A stretch of DNA of 64,000 nt from Noviherbaspirillum malthae (GCF_015352985.1 NZ_JACYXF010000002.1:186001-250000), one strand, 5' to 3'; positions 43,580 to 53,537 are shown, numbered from the stretch's first letter. Notes: generated from the sequence alone by a model not told the origin. Made by a program: numbers and translations.

Positions 43580-44413
43580 ATGCACCCTTGCCCTACTCTC
43601 AATATCGTCGGCTGCGGCAAGGTCGGCATGACGCTTGGAAAACTCTGGTCGGAGGCCGGCGTGTTTGCGATCGAGCAGGTCATGAACCGCTCCGCCACCA
43701 GCAGTACGCAGGCAACGGCATTCATCGGCACGGGTACTGCGGCAGCATCGATTGAGGATCTGCGTCCCGCCGATGTCTGGTTGATTGGTACGCCCGACGA
43801 CGACATCGGAAGCAGTTGCGATGCACTCGCCAAAGCTGGCCTATTTGCACAAGGGAATCTCGTCTTCCACTGCAGCGGTGCCCTGCCTTCCGCCGCTTTG
43901 CAGGCCGCTGCAGCCGCCGGCGCCGCCACGGGAAGCGCGCATCCGATCCGAAGCTTTGCCGACCCGGCCCAAGTCGCGGCCAGTTTCGGCGGCACCTACT
44001 GCGGAATCGAGGGTGATCCTTCGGCCGTGGAGAAGCTGAGCGCGGCGATGTCCGCAGTCGGCGGCATCGCGGTGCCCATCGATGCCGCCTTCAAGACCGT
44101 CTATCATGCCGCCGCCGTCTTCGCGTCAAATTACTTGGTCACGCTGCTGGATACGGCGCAGCAGGCGTACGTCAAGGCAGGCATCCCTGAAGACACCGCC
44201 CTGCAGCTGATGATGCCGCTGGTAAGGGGGACAGTCGAGAATGTCTTTCGCCTGGGACCGACGGACGCGCTGACCGGTCCGATCGCGCGCGGCGACATTG
44301 GTACGGCCGTCCGGCAGTACCGTGCAGTCAATGCCTGGAACGAGGGCTATGGAGCGCTGTACAAGCAGTTCGGGAAACTGACCGCGGATATTGCGGCCAG
44401 GCGGCGGAAATGA
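43580..44413 (+). CDS. Rossmann-like and DUF2520 domain-containing protein
   Basis: A 277-residue protein. The N-terminal half has a dinucleotide-binding fold (NIVGCGKVGMTLGKLW, then LIGTPDDDIG and LVFHCSGALPSAAL). The C-terminal half corresponds to DUF2520 (KTVYHAAAVFASNYLVTLLDTA). Relatives resemble ProC and other NAD(P)-dependent dehydrogenases, but none has an assigned reaction that I know of. A histidine-containing GSAHPIRSF motif is conserved at the domain boundary. Confidence 0.87.
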   Translation: MHPCPTLNIVGCGKVGMTLGKLWSEAGVFAIEQVMNRSATSSTQATAFIGTGTAAASIEDLRPADVWLIGTPDDDIGSSCDALAKAGLFAQGNLVFHCSGALPSAALQAAAAAGAATGSAHPIRSFADPAQVAASFGGTYCGIEGDPSAVEKLSAAMSAVGGIAVPIDAAFKTVYHAAAVFASNYLVTLLDTAQQAYVKAGIPEDTALQLMMPLVRGTVENVFRLGPTDALTGPIARGDIGTAVRQYRAVNAWNEGYGALYKQFGKLTADIAARRRK

Positions 44414-44509
44414 ACGGGCAGTAAGCGCTGTCCCGGCAAGAACGCAGCAGACCGGATGTCCGGCTAATTGCAACAATCGCAAGGCCGGCCGCCTGCCCGA
44501 AGCGTGAAT

Positions 44510-44866
44510 TCAGCGCTTGGGCGCGTAGATGTCGTGCCCCACTTCGTCGATCTGGCGGCGCAGCGCCTTGCGCTCCTCGGGGCTCATGCGGCCCTGGCGC
44601 CGCGCATTGTCTGCCGTCTGGCTGGCCTGATTGTCGGGCTGGCCGCCGTAGCCGCTGCTATCCTGTCCGGGATAAGCGCGGCTTTCACGGCGATCTGACT
44701 GCGACGGCATCTGCAGCTGTTGCTGTCCACGCTCGAGATAGATATTCTGCACTTGGAATGCGCGCACCGCATCGCGGCTCGATCGCCCATAGCCACCCAC
44801 ATCGGCAAGGGCGCTGGCCGAACCGACTGATAACAGAATGGAAATAACGAGTTGGTCGAGGTGCAT
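44510..44866 (-). CDS. Small secreted protein of unknown function
   Basis: A 118-residue protein. Starting at the ATG at 44866 gives a clean signal peptide, MHLDQLVISILLSVGSASALA, with an AxA-type cleavage site. The mature part is Gln, Ser and Arg rich (RGQQQLQMPSQSDRRESRAYP) and ends in a charged helical region RMSPEERKALRRQIDEVGHDIYAP, a pattern seen in several small periplasmic proteins. A longer reading to 44956 would hide the signal peptide. It is divergent from ompR. I do not recognise the family. Confidence 0.7.
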   Translation of the reverse strand: MHLDQLVISILLSVGSASALADVGGYGRSSRDAVRAFQVQNIYLERGQQQLQMPSQSDRRESRAYPGQDSSGYGGQPDNQASQTADNARRQGRMSPEERKALRRQIDEVGHDIYAPKR

Positions 44867-45056
44867 TGTTTTACGCGCTTTCTCATCGTTGCCGGTGGCC
44901 TCGTGCATGAAGGGATATACTTCAGCCCACGACAATGATCCCAGTGTATGCTTCATTCCCGGAAGCGATAACCAGCATGGAGTAAAGTTTGTAACACTTT
45001 GTAATGGCTTGCGAATCAGCCATAACTCCTTGATTTTCTGAAGTTACCATAGCGCC

Positions 45057-45821
45057 ATGAACACGACAAATATGACAACCAACGGGCCCGGCCACACCTC
45101 CGGCCATCAGGGGAAAATCCTTGTCGTCGACGACGACCTCCGCCTGCGCGATCTGCTGCGGCGGTATCTGGCGGAACAAGGATTCAACGTGGTCACGGCC
45201 GAGAATGCGCAGGCGATGAACAAGTTATGGATACGGGAGCGCTACGACCTCCTGGTCCTCGACCTGATGCTGCCCGGCGAGGACGGCCTGTCGATCTGCC
45301 GCCGCTTGCGTGGCGCCGGCGACCAGACGCCGATCATCATGCTGACGGCCAAGGGCGAAGACGTGGACCGTATCGTCGGACTCGAAATGGGCGCCGACGA
45401 CTACCTGCCGAAACCCTTCAACCCGCGCGAACTGGTCGCCCGCATCAACGCGGTCCTGCGCCGCAAGGGCCCCGATGAAATCCCGGGCGCTCCTTCCGAA
45501 ACCCCGCAGACCTTCCAGTTCGGCGACTTCATTCTCGATCTGGGCACGCGTACCCTCAAGAAGAACGGCGAATCGATCTCGCTGACCACCGGCGAATTCT
45601 CGGTGCTCAAGGTGTTTGCCCGCCATGCGCGCCAGCCGCTGTCGCGGGAAAAACTGATGGAGCTGGCACGCGGCCGCGAGTACGAGGTCTTCGACCGCAG
45701 CCTCGATGTCCAGATCTCCCGCCTGAGAAAACTGATCGAGCCGGACCCGTCCAACCCGATCTACATCCAGACCGTATGGGGCCTCGGCTACGTCTTCATC
45801 CCTGAAGGCCAACCGCGCTGA
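45057..45821 (+). CDS. ompR: Osmolarity response regulator OmpR
   Basis: A 254-residue response regulator with a CheY-like receiver (KILVVDDDLRLRDLL, phospho-acceptor Asp in LLVLDLMLPGEDG, Thr in MLTAKG, Lys in YLPKPF) and a C-terminal winged helix (LTTGEFSVLKVFARHARQPL through QTVWGLGYVFIPEG). It controls porin and envelope genes in response to osmolarity and pH. It differs from most OmpR-type regulators in this order only by a short polar N-terminal extension; a second ATG at 45072 would shorten that. EnvZ follows 9 bp later. Confidence 0.93.
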   Translation: MNTTNMTTNGPGHTSGHQGKILVVDDDLRLRDLLRRYLAEQGFNVVTAENAQAMNKLWIRERYDLLVLDLMLPGEDGLSICRRLRGAGDQTPIIMLTAKGEDVDRIVGLEMGADDYLPKPFNPRELVARINAVLRRKGPDEIPGAPSETPQTFQFGDFILDLGTRTLKKNGESISLTTGEFSVLKVFARHARQPLSREKLMELARGREYEVFDRSLDVQISRLRKLIEPDPSNPIYIQTVWGLGYVFIPEGQPR

Positions 45822-45830
45822 TACGCAATC

Positions 45831-47186
45831 TTGATCCCGCTTATCGGCAACCGTCTCGGCTGGCTTAACAGCGGCCTTTTCTGGCGAACCTTCTTCCTGC
45901 TTGCTTTCCTTATTGCGGCAAGCATCATGGCGTGGGTCGCCAGTTTCCGCATCGTCGAGCGGACGCCGCGCGCCCAGCAGATGGCCGCGCAGGTGATTTC
46001 CATCGTCACCATCACGCGCGCCGCCCTCACCCATTCGGCGCCGGACTTGCGGCGGGAACTGCTTTTCGACCTCGCCAGCAACGAAGGTATCCGCATCTAT
46101 CCTCTCGAACGTTCCGACGTGGTGGAACCGCCGCCGGACAGCGGCCTGATGCCGGTGCTCGAATCGACCGTCAAGGGCCGTCTCGGTCAGGACACGAAGT
46201 TCGCAGGGCGCGTCAATGACGTCGGCGGCTTCTGGGTCAGCTTCAAGATCGATGACGATCAATACTGGCTGCGCCTCGACCGCGAACGCATCGAGGGCGT
46301 GTCGAGCATCCAGTGGCTGGGCCTGGCGACCACTACGCTTGTGCTCTCACTGCTGGGCGCGGTCTTCATCTCGCGTCTCATCAACTTGCCGCTGGCCCGT
46401 ATCACGACCGCCACCCGGCGCATCGCCAAGGGGCAGACGCCGGACCCGCTTCCCGAGAAAGGGCCGGCCGAAATCCGCGAGGCCAATCGCAGCTTCAACC
46501 AGATGGTCGCCGACCTGGCTCGGGTGGAATCCGATCGCGCCGTGATCCTGGCTGGCATCTCGCACGACCTGCGCACCCCGCTGGCGCGCATGCAGCTTGA
46601 GGTCGAAATGGCAGGGCTCGACGACGATGCGCGCAGGGGCATGCAGTCTGATTTGTCACAGATGGACGAAATCATCGGCCAGTTCCTCGAATTCGCGAAA
46701 CCCTCCGACAAGGTGCAGGCGGCCAGCGTCGACCTGACGGCGCTCATGAGCGAGTGCGCGCATGAAGCCGCACGCCTGCCGGATGTGCGCATCACCTCGA
46801 ACATCGCCGACAACGTTAACGTCTTCGGCAATGCCACCGACTTGCGCCGCGTGATCAACAACCTGATCGAGAATGCGCGCCGCTACGGCAAGACGCCCGA
46901 CTCCGGCGAAACGGCAATCGACATCGCTTGCAAGACACAGGGCAACCAGGCAATCGTCGAGATCGCGGACAGCGGGCCGGGCGTTCCGGAGTCGGAAATC
47001 GAACGCCTGCTGCGCCCGTTCACACGGCTCGATACCGCGCGCGGCCAAGCCAACGGCGCAGGCCTTGGCCTGGCCATCGTCGAGCGCATCGTCAAGCGCC
47101 ATCACGGTTCGCTGAAGCTGAGCAACATTCCCACGGGCGGGCTGCGCATCCGGATCTCGATTCCTGTGACGGGGACGCTGGGCTGA
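45831..47186 (+). CDS. envZ: Sensor histidine kinase EnvZ
   Basis: A 451-residue inner-membrane kinase, the partner of OmpR. Transmembrane 1 is WRTFFLLAFLIAASIMAWVA. A periplasmic domain of about 120 residues follows, then transmembrane 2 (LGLATTTLVLSLLGAVFI). A HAMP linker comes next, then the H box AGISHDLRTPLARMQLEVEM with the phosphorylated His, and the N, G1 and G2 boxes (NLIENARRYG, IADSGPGVP, GAGLGLAIVERIV). Translation starts at a TTG (MIPLIGN), which gives the usual length. Confidence 0.94.
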   Translation: MIPLIGNRLGWLNSGLFWRTFFLLAFLIAASIMAWVASFRIVERTPRAQQMAAQVISIVTITRAALTHSAPDLRRELLFDLASNEGIRIYPLERSDVVEPPPDSGLMPVLESTVKGRLGQDTKFAGRVNDVGGFWVSFKIDDDQYWLRLDRERIEGVSSIQWLGLATTTLVLSLLGAVFISRLINLPLARITTATRRIAKGQTPDPLPEKGPAEIREANRSFNQMVADLARVESDRAVILAGISHDLRTPLARMQLEVEMAGLDDDARRGMQSDLSQMDEIIGQFLEFAKPSDKVQAASVDLTALMSECAHEAARLPDVRITSNIADNVNVFGNATDLRRVINNLIENARRYGKTPDSGETAIDIACKTQGNQAIVEIADSGPGVPESEIERLLRPFTRLDTARGQANGAGLGLAIVERIVKRHHGSLKLSNIPTGGLRIRISIPVTGTLG

Positions 47187-47419
47187 CGCGCTCCAAGGTG
47201 CCATGCGTTTTGCACCTGCGCACCTGGCACCGTTCGCCGCTTCAACCAAGGCATTTCACTGCAGCAATGCCGACAGGCAAGTGCTGAACTTCCCCTTTGC
47301 CCCTCAATCTACATTGTCAAGCTGTCATTTGACGGTTGACATTTCAACGGCGCATTGCCATCTGCTTGGCATTCGGCCGTCTCGCTTGATTCTCGGTTCA
47401 CAGAACAGGAGGCTACTAC
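47187..47419. other. Spacer between envZ and the mini zinc-finger gene
   Basis: This 233-bp gap contains no gene. A perfect 7-bp inverted repeat (GGTGCCA/TGGCACC, near 47199-47233) may help terminate envZ, although no T-run follows. The region must also carry the promoter for the gene at 47420. Confidence 0.4.
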
Positions 47420-47650
47420 ATGAGTACATCGACTTCCGGCGGCAATGCCGCGGGGACAGGTACACGGACAGGAGCGCCGGGCGCTGGAGAAGACCATCTC
47501 AAGCCCGGTGACGAAGCCATGGCAGGAACGCCGGGAACCGGGGAAGACCTGTGTCCCGATTGCAGCGGCAGCGGCAAGAAGAAGGATGGAGCCGAATGCC
47601 CGACCTGCGAGGGAACGGGCCGCATCACGCAGGGAATCGGCGGCGGCTGA
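47420..47650 (+). CDS. Small zinc-finger protein with DnaJ-type CxxCxGxG motifs
   Basis: A 76-residue protein. The first 40 residues are low-complexity Gly, Thr and Ser. The rest has two CxxCxGxG motifs, CPDCSGSG (Cys45 and Cys48) and CPTCEGTG (Cys60 and Cys63), the same element that makes the zinc centres of DnaJ. Two such motifs could form one zinc site. An AGGAGG ribosome binding site sits at the right distance before the ATG at 47420. Neither a J-domain nor a DnaJ C-terminal domain is present, so it is not a broken dnaJ. Function unknown. Confidence 0.75.
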   Translation: MSTSTSGGNAAGTGTRTGAPGAGEDHLKPGDEAMAGTPGTGEDLCPDCSGSGKKKDGAECPTCEGTGRITQGIGGG

Positions 47651-47763
47651 CTTGAGAGCGCAGCCTAGCATCGGCGCGCAGCCTCTTATCAAGGTTTATC
47701 AAGTCTTGCCGCATTGCTGCGGAACCGTCTTCGCTTCTGCGCAAGACCGGCCCGCAGCGTCCG

Positions 47764-48252
47764 TCATTTCCTGTACAGGAGAACGATGGCCTCGGCGGCA
47801 ATGCCCTCTTCGCGCCCGAGATAGCCCAGCTTCTCATTGGTCTTCGCCTTGACGTTTACCTGGCCGGGTTCGATGCCGAGATCAATGGCGATATGCTCGA
47901 CCATGCGTGCGATATGCGGTGCCATTTTCGGCGCCTGCGCAATGACGGTCGCATCCACGTTGCCGACGAGGTAGCCCGCTTCGGCCACGCGCCGGCCGGC
48001 TTCCTTCAGCAGCGCTCTTGAATCGGCTCCCTTGAAACGTGCATCGGTATCGGGAAAATGGCGGCCGATGTCGCCAAGCCCGGCGGCGCCGAACAAGGCA
48101 TCCGTCACCGCATGCAGCAGCACGTCGGCATCGGAATGGCCGAGCAGGCCGGTAACATGCGGGATGTCGACGCCGCCGATGATCAGCTTGCGTCCCGGCA
48201 CAAGCGCATGACAATCGTAGCCCTGGCCGATACGGTACGGAGGCAGGTTCAT
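47764..48252 (-). CDS. ispF: 2-C-methyl-D-erythritol 2,4-cyclodiphosphate synthase
   Basis: IspF closes the cyclodiphosphate ring in the MEP pathway. The 162-residue protein has the zinc ligands in GQGYDCHAL (Asp13 and His15) and the later [20 protein letters not shown], with [10 protein letters not shown] following. The ATG at 48252 (MNLPPYRIG) overlaps the ispD stop by 4 bp (ATGA), the standard ispDF coupling. Confidence 0.97.
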   Translation of the reverse strand: MNLPPYRIGQGYDCHALVPGRKLIIGGVDIPHVTGLLGHSDADVLLHAVTDALFGAAGLGDIGRHFPDTDARFKGADSRALLKEAGRRVAEAGYLVGNVDATVIAQAPKMAPHIARMVEHIAIDLGIEPGQVNVKAKTNEKLGYLGREEGIAAEAIVLLYRK

Positions 48253-48947
48253 GAGTTTCCTTTCAAATGCAATTCGGCAAGAGCGACATCGTGCGGCAGC
48301 GTGACCTTGAAGTTGCGCGGACTGCCTTCGATGAGCCGGGGGCGCAGACCCAGGGCCTCCACCGCGCTGGCTTCGTCGGTTACTGCTGCCGCCTGCTCCA
48401 GCGCGCGCCGCAGCAGCGCATAGCGAAACATCTGCGGCGTCTGCGCCGCCCACAGGGCTTCGCGCGCCACGGTCCGCTCGGCCCGGCCCTCGGCATCGCC
48501 GCGCTTGAGCGTATCCACCACCGGCAGCGCGAGCAGGCCGCCGATCTCATCGTCGTGAAGCGCAGATACCAGGCGTTCAATCAGTTCGCCGGTCAGGCCG
48601 GGCCGCGCAGCATCATGCACCAGTATCCAGTCTTCGTCCTTCGCCTGTTCCCGCATTGCATGCAGCCCGTTCAGCACCGACTGGTGGCGCGTCTCGCCGC
48701 CGTTGAACAGCACAGTCACCCGTTTATCCGGAAGGCTGGCCGAGGCCAGCGCATCGCGAATGTAGCCGTCGTCGGCGCTCACCACCACAAACGTATGCTC
48801 GATGAGCGGGCTTTCGGCAAAGGTGTCGAGCACATGCATCAGCATGGGCTTGCCGGCAAGAGACAGGTATTGCTTGGGACAGGCTGCTCCCATGCGTGCG
48901 CCGATGCCGGCGGCGGGGATCAAGGCGAAGTGGCGGGATGGATTCAT
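48249..48947 (-). CDS. ispD: 2-C-methyl-D-erythritol 4-phosphate cytidylyltransferase
   Basis: IspD adds CMP to methylerythritol phosphate, one step after Dxr. The 232-residue protein has the nucleotide-binding [18 protein letters not shown], the [10 protein letters not shown] and [12 protein letters not shown] motifs, and a C-terminal [11 protein letters not shown] segment. I chose the ATG at 48947 ([14 protein letters not shown]), because the longer open frame upstream is antisense to mfd and not coding. It is divergent from mfd. Confidence 0.96.
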   Translation of the reverse strand: MNPSRHFALIPAAGIGARMGAACPKQYLSLAGKPMLMHVLDTFAESPLIEHTFVVVSADDGYIRDALASASLPDKRVTVLFNGGETRHQSVLNGLHAMREQAKDEDWILVHDAARPGLTGELIERLVSALHDDEIGGLLALPVVDTLKRGDAEGRAERTVAREALWAAQTPQMFRYALLRRALEQAAAVTDEASAVEALGLRPRLIEGSPRNFKVTLPHDVALAELHLKGNS

Positions 48948-49028
48948 CAATGAAGCGGCGAATGAAGCGAGCGACCCCAGGCAGGCGCCGGGTATGTCCT
49001 CGGAAAGGCCTGAGTAAATGGCTTGGTT

Positions 49029-49034
49029 TATAAT
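49029..49034 (+). promoter_or_regulatory. Candidate -10 element for mfd
   Basis: A perfect TATAAT sits 78 bp before the mfd ATG, in the ispD-mfd divergent gap. No -35 stands out at the normal spacing. Confidence 0.3.
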
Positions 49035-49112
49035 CTCGGCATATTTTCTCACAGTCGAAGTTTGCCGAATGAAGCCGGTGAACTTGCCCGGCCTTCCAGA
49101 TGTCCTCCGCTG

Positions 49113-52100
49113 ATGTCGTTCGATCTCAAAAAATCCCTGCCCAAGCCTGGCAATCGCTTTGCCCTCCCAGCCACCCACGGTTCCGCTGACGCCTACGCGC
49201 TCGCCCAAGCGGCCATCACGCTCAAGGCCCAGCAGCGGATGCTGGCCGTAGTGGTTGCCAATGCCTCCGATGCCCAGCGGCTGCTGGCGGAGATCCCCTG
49301 GTTCGGCGGCACCGGCGCGCAGCTGCGCTGCCATCTTCTGCCCGACTGGGAAACGCTTCCCTATGACGCGTTTTCCCCGCACCAGGACCTGGTTTCCGAG
49401 CGTCTTGCGACCCTGCATGAGATCCATACCGGGCAGTGCGACGTCCTGATCGTGCCGGCGACCACGGCCCTGCTGCGCATGGCGCCGCCCTCCTTTCTCG
49501 CGGCCTACACCTTCTTCTTCAAGAAAGGTGAACACCTTGACGAAACGCGCCTCAAGACCCAGCTCACGCTGGCCGGCTACACGCATGTGACGCAGGTGAT
49601 GTCGCCCGGCGAATACTCGGTGCGCGGCGGCCTGATCGACCTGTTCCCGATGGGCTCGGCCCTGCCTTACCGCCTCGACCTGTTCGGCGACACCATCGAA
49701 ACCATCCGCACCTTCGATGCCGATACCCAGCGCTCGCTCTACCCGGTGCCGGAAGTGCGGCTGCTGCCGGGGCGGGAATTTCCGATGGACGAAGCGGCGC
49801 GCACCGCGTTCCGAAGCCGCTGGCGCGAGGAGTTCGAAGGCGACCCGTCGAAATCGTCGATCTACAAGGACATCGGCAACGGCATCGCCTCGGCCGGCAT
49901 CGAATACTATCTGCCGCTCTTCTTCGAGGAGACGGCGACGCTGTTCCAGTACGTACCCGAGCACACCATGTTCGCGCTGGTGGGCGATATCGAAGCATCG
50001 ATCAAACGCTTCTGGAGCGACACCCAGTCACGCTACAAATTCCTCAAGGCCGACCGCGAGCGTCCGCTGCTTGCGCCCGAGCGCCTGTTCCTGACCGACC
50101 AGGACTTCTTCATCCTTGCCAAGCCCTACGGGCGCTGGAACATACAGACCGACGATGCGCCTTCGGAAATCTCGGCGCCGATTCCCAATATCACCGTCAA
50201 CCGCCGTGCCGACGATCCGCTGGTGAACCTGCGTTCCTACCTGCTGCAAACCGACAAGCGGGTGATGATCTGCGCCGACTCCAACGGCCGGCGCGAAACG
50301 CTGCAGCAGTATTTCAACGAATTCGAACTCGACCCGGTACCTGTCGAAAGCTTCGAAGAGTTCGCAGGTTCTGCGGTCAAGCTGGCGCTCGGCGTGGCGC
50401 CGCTACATGCCGGCTTCGAGCTGAATGCGGAGCTCGGCGGCCTGGTGTTCATTACCGAAACCGAACTGTATGCGGGCAGCGGCCGCCGTGCCGGTCGCAG
50501 GAAGCAGGAAGCCGTCACGCAGGTCGAGTACATGGTGCGCGACCTGTCGGAGCTGAAAGTCGGCGATCCGGTCGTGCATGTCAGCCATGGCATCGGCCGC
50601 TACATGGGACTGATCAGCATGGATCTCGGCGAAGGCGAAACCGAGTTCCTGCATCTCGAATATGCGAAGGACACCAAGCTGTACGTACCGGTGTCGCAGC
50701 TGCATGTGATCTCACGCTACTCCGGCGCATCCCCCGACGAGGCGCCATTGCATGTGCTCGGCTCCGGCCAGTGGGAAAAGGCGAAGAAGAAGGCCGCCCA
50801 GCAGATCCGCGACACGGCAGCCGAACTGCTCAACCTGTATGCGCGCCGCGCGGCGCGCCAGGGCCACGCCTTCCAGTATTCCGCGCGTGACTATGAAGCC
50901 TTCGCGGAAAGCTTCGGCTTCGAGGAAACGCCCGACCAGAGCGCGGCCATCAATGCGGTCATCACCGACATGACCAGCGGCAAGCCGATGGACCGCCTGA
51001 TCTGCGGCGACGTCGGCTTCGGCAAGACGGAAGTCGCGCTGCGCGCCGCCTTCGTCGCTGTCATGGGCGGCAAGCAGGTGGCCATTCTTGCACCCACCAC
51101 GCTGCTGGCCGAACAGCATGCGCAAACCTTCGCCGACCGCTTCGCCGACTGGCCGGTGAAGATCGCCGAGCTGTCGCGCTTCCGCACGAGCAAGGAAGTC
51201 ACGCAGGCGATCAAAGGCATGGGCGAAGGTACGGTCGACATCGTGATCGGCACGCACAAGCTGCTGTCGGGTGACGTGAAGTTCGCCCGCCTCGGCCTGG
51301 TAATCATCGACGAGGAGCACCGTTTCGGCGTGCGCCAGAAGGAGGCGCTCAAAGCCCTGCGCGCCGAAGTCGACGTGCTGACCCTGACCGCGACGCCGAT
51401 CCCGCGTACGCTCGGCATGGCGCTGGAGGGCCTGCGCGACTTCTCCGTGATTGCCACGGCGCCGCAGAAGCGGCTCGCCATCAAGACCTTCGTGCGCAGC
51501 GAAGACGATTCCGTGATCCGCGAAGCCTGCCTGCGCGAATTGAAGCGCGGCGGCCAGGTGTACTTCCTGCACAACGAGGTAGAGACCATCCTCAACCGCA
51601 AGGCGATGCTTGAAGGCCTGCTGCCGGAAGCGCGCATCGCGGTCGCGCACGGCCAGATGCATGAGCGCGACCTGGAAAAGGTCATGCGCGATTTCGTCAC
51701 GCAGCGCTACAACATCCTGCTGTGCACGACCATCATCGAAACCGGCATCGACGTGCCGACGGCCAACACCATCATCATGCACCGTGCCGACAAGTTCGGT
51801 CTCGCGCAGCTGCATCAGCTGCGCGGCCGCGTCGGCCGTTCCCACCACCAGGCCTATGCCTACCTGCTTGTGCATGACGTGCAGGGCCTGACCAAGCAGG
51901 CGCAGCGCCGGCTCGAAGCCATCCAGCAGATGGAAGAACTTGGCAGCGGCTTCTACCTCGCGATGCATGACCTGGAGATCCGCGGCGCTGGCGAAGTGCT
52001 TGGCGAAAACCAATCCGGCGAAATGCAGGAAATCGGCTTCCAGCTGTATTCCGACATGCTCAACGAAGCTGTCCGCTCCCTCAAGAACGGCAAGGAGCCG

Positions 52101-52556
52101 GACCTGGCCGCGCCGCTGTCATCGACCACGGAAATCAACCTGCATGTACCGGCCCTGCTGCCGCAGGACTACTGCGGCGACGTGCATGAACGCCTGTCGC
52201 TGTACAAGCGCCTTGCCAACTGCCAAAGCTCGCATGCCATCGATGAATTGCAGGAAGAGCTGATCGATCGCTTCGGCAAGATGCCTGATGCCGCCAAGGC
52301 GCTGATCGAGACGCATCGCCTGCGCATTGCCGCCATGCCGGTGGGAATTGTTAAAATCGATGCCCATGCGGAATCCGCCGTCCTGCAGTTCCAGCCGAAT
52401 CCGCCGATCGATGCGATGCGGATCATCGAACTGGTGCAGAAGAACCGGCATGTGAAACTGAACGGCCAGGACAAGCTGCGTATCACCGCGAACATGCCCG
52501 ACCTGAGCGCGCGCGTGTCGCAGGTGAAGGCGACGATACGGTCGCTGGCGGGATGA
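49113..52556 (+). CDS. mfd: Transcription-repair coupling factor
   Basis: Mfd removes RNA polymerase stalled at DNA lesions and recruits the UvrABC repair system. The 1147-residue protein has the UvrB-homology N-terminal region and a RecG-type helicase pair. The latter includes CGDVGFGKTEVALRAAF, IIDEEHRFGVRQKE, LTATPIPRTLGMALEG and TTIIETGIDVPTANT. A C-terminal TRCF domain follows, and the RNA-polymerase-interacting domain (LSELKVGDPVVHVSHGIGRYMG) is intact. The ATG at 49113 gives the usual length; an upstream in-frame ATG at 49023 is unlikely. Confidence 0.97.
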   Translation: MSFDLKKSLPKPGNRFALPATHGSADAYALAQAAITLKAQQRMLAVVVANASDAQRLLAEIPWFGGTGAQLRCHLLPDWETLPYDAFSPHQDLVSERLATLHEIHTGQCDVLIVPATTALLRMAPPSFLAAYTFFFKKGEHLDETRLKTQLTLAGYTHVTQVMSPGEYSVRGGLIDLFPMGSALPYRLDLFGDTIETIRTFDADTQRSLYPVPEVRLLPGREFPMDEAARTAFRSRWREEFEGDPSKSSIYKDIGNGIASAGIEYYLPLFFEETATLFQYVPEHTMFALVGDIEASIKRFWSDTQSRYKFLKADRERPLLAPERLFLTDQDFFILAKPYGRWNIQTDDAPSEISAPIPNITVNRRADDPLVNLRSYLLQTDKRVMICADSNGRRETLQQYFNEFELDPVPVESFEEFAGSAVKLALGVAPLHAGFELNAELGGLVFITETELYAGSGRRAGRRKQEAVTQVEYMVRDLSELKVGDPVVHVSHGIGRYMGLISMDLGEGETEFLHLEYAKDTKLYVPVSQLHVISRYSGASPDEAPLHVLGSGQWEKAKKKAAQQIRDTAAELLNLYARRAARQGHAFQYSARDYEAFAESFGFEETPDQSAAINAVITDMTSGKPMDRLICGDVGFGKTEVALRAAFVAVMGGKQVAILAPTTLLAEQHAQTFADRFADWPVKIAELSRFRTSKEVTQAIKGMGEGTVDIVIGTHKLLSGDVKFARLGLVIIDEEHRFGVRQKEALKALRAEVDVLTLTATPIPRTLGMALEGLRDFSVIATAPQKRLAIKTFVRSEDDSVIREACLRELKRGGQVYFLHNEVETILNRKAMLEGLLPEARIAVAHGQMHERDLEKVMRDFVTQRYNILLCTTIIETGIDVPTANTIIMHRADKFGLAQLHQLRGRVGRSHHQAYAYLLVHDVQGLTKQAQRRLEAIQQMEELGSGFYLAMHDLEIRGAGEVLGENQSGEMQEIGFQLYSDMLNEAVRSLKNGKEPDLAAPLSSTTEINLHVPALLPQDYCGDVHERLSLYKRLANCQSSHAIDELQEELIDRFGKMPDAAKALIETHRLRIAAMPVGIVKIDAHAESAVLQFQPNPPIDAMRIIELVQKNRHVKLNGQDKLRITANMPDLSARVSQVKATIRSLAG

Positions 52557-52688
52557 AGCTGATTCATATGCAAGAGCCGTGCGGTTTTCTCCCCGCGCAT
52601 TCATCAACCAACTTGACTCTTTGACGCAAACAGGGCTGCGGAACGCCGTGAACCGCGGCATTCCCCGCCCTCCTGCTGCACCATCACA

Positions 52689-53537
52689 ATGACAACGAAT
52701 CTCATACTGCAAGGCTTGACAACCCAGCGTTCCGACATCGACCGTATGGCCGCCCTCGCCGGCGGACGTCGCATCGTTGCATTGGCCGACCACGCGTACC
52801 GTGTGGAAGACGTGCAGTTTTCCGAAGCGATCAAGGCAAGCATCGACCAGGAATGCTTCGGCGCGAAGCTCGACTATGCATTCACTCCGGCAGCCCGCCG
52901 CCTTGCCGATTTCGGCCTGGTTGCGATGGACATGGATTCGACGCTGATCACCATCGAATGCATTGACGAGATCGCCGACATGCAGGGCCTCAAGCCGCAA
53001 GTGGCCGAGATCACCGAAGCCGCGATGCGCGGCGAAATCGAGTTTCGCGAGAGCCTGACGCGGCGCGTCGCGCTGCTCAAGGGACTGGAAGCCTCGGCCC
53101 TGCAGCGCGTCTACGACGAACGCCTCAAATTGTCGCCGGGTGCCGAGCGCATGCTGGGAGTCGTCAAGGCCGCCGGGCTGAAGACCCTGCTGGTGTCCGG
53201 CGGCTTCACCTTCTTCACGGACCGCATGAAAACCCGGCTCGACCTGGATTACACGCATTCCAACGTGCTGGAGGTCGTCGACGGCAAGCTGACCGGCCGC
53301 GTGGTGGGCGGCATCGTCGATGCCGACGAGAAAATGCATACCGTGGAGCGGGTCTGCGCCGAACTCGGCATTTCCACACGGAAGGCCATTGTCATGGGCG
53401 ACGGCGCCAATGACTTGAAGATGATGGGCATTTCCGGGATGTCGGTCGCCTTCCGCGCCAAGCCGGTGGTACGTGCGCAGGCGGACGTGGCCTTGAATTT
53501 TGTGGGATTGGACGGAATCTTATCGTTGTTTGAGTGA
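52689..53537 (+). CDS. serB: Phosphoserine phosphatase
   Basis: SerB removes phosphate from phosphoserine in the last step of serine synthesis. The 282-residue HAD-family protein has the nucleophile motif DMDST (Asp81 and Asp83), VSGGFTFFTD and the C-terminal GDGANDLKMMGISGMSVAFRAKP. An N-terminal domain of about 70 residues precedes the HAD core. It lies 132 bp after mfd, and the gene is not obviously in an operon. Confidence 0.96.
   Translation: MTTNLILQGLTTQRSDIDRMAALAGGRRIVALADHAYRVEDVQFSEAIKASIDQECFGAKLDYAFTPAARRLADFGLVAMDMDSTLITIECIDEIADMQGLKPQVAEITEAAMRGEIEFRESLTRRVALLKGLEASALQRVYDERLKLSPGAERMLGVVKAAGLKTLLVSGGFTFFTDRMKTRLDLDYTHSNVLEVVDGKLTGRVVGGIVDADEKMHTVERVCAELGISTRKAIVMGDGANDLKMMGISGMSVAFRAKPVVRAQADVALNFVGLDGILSLFE

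Noticed and set aside
48948-49964. Upstream extension of ispD to 571 codons
   Set aside because: The extra part is antisense to mfd, and the known family length and overlap with ispF support the ATG at 48947.
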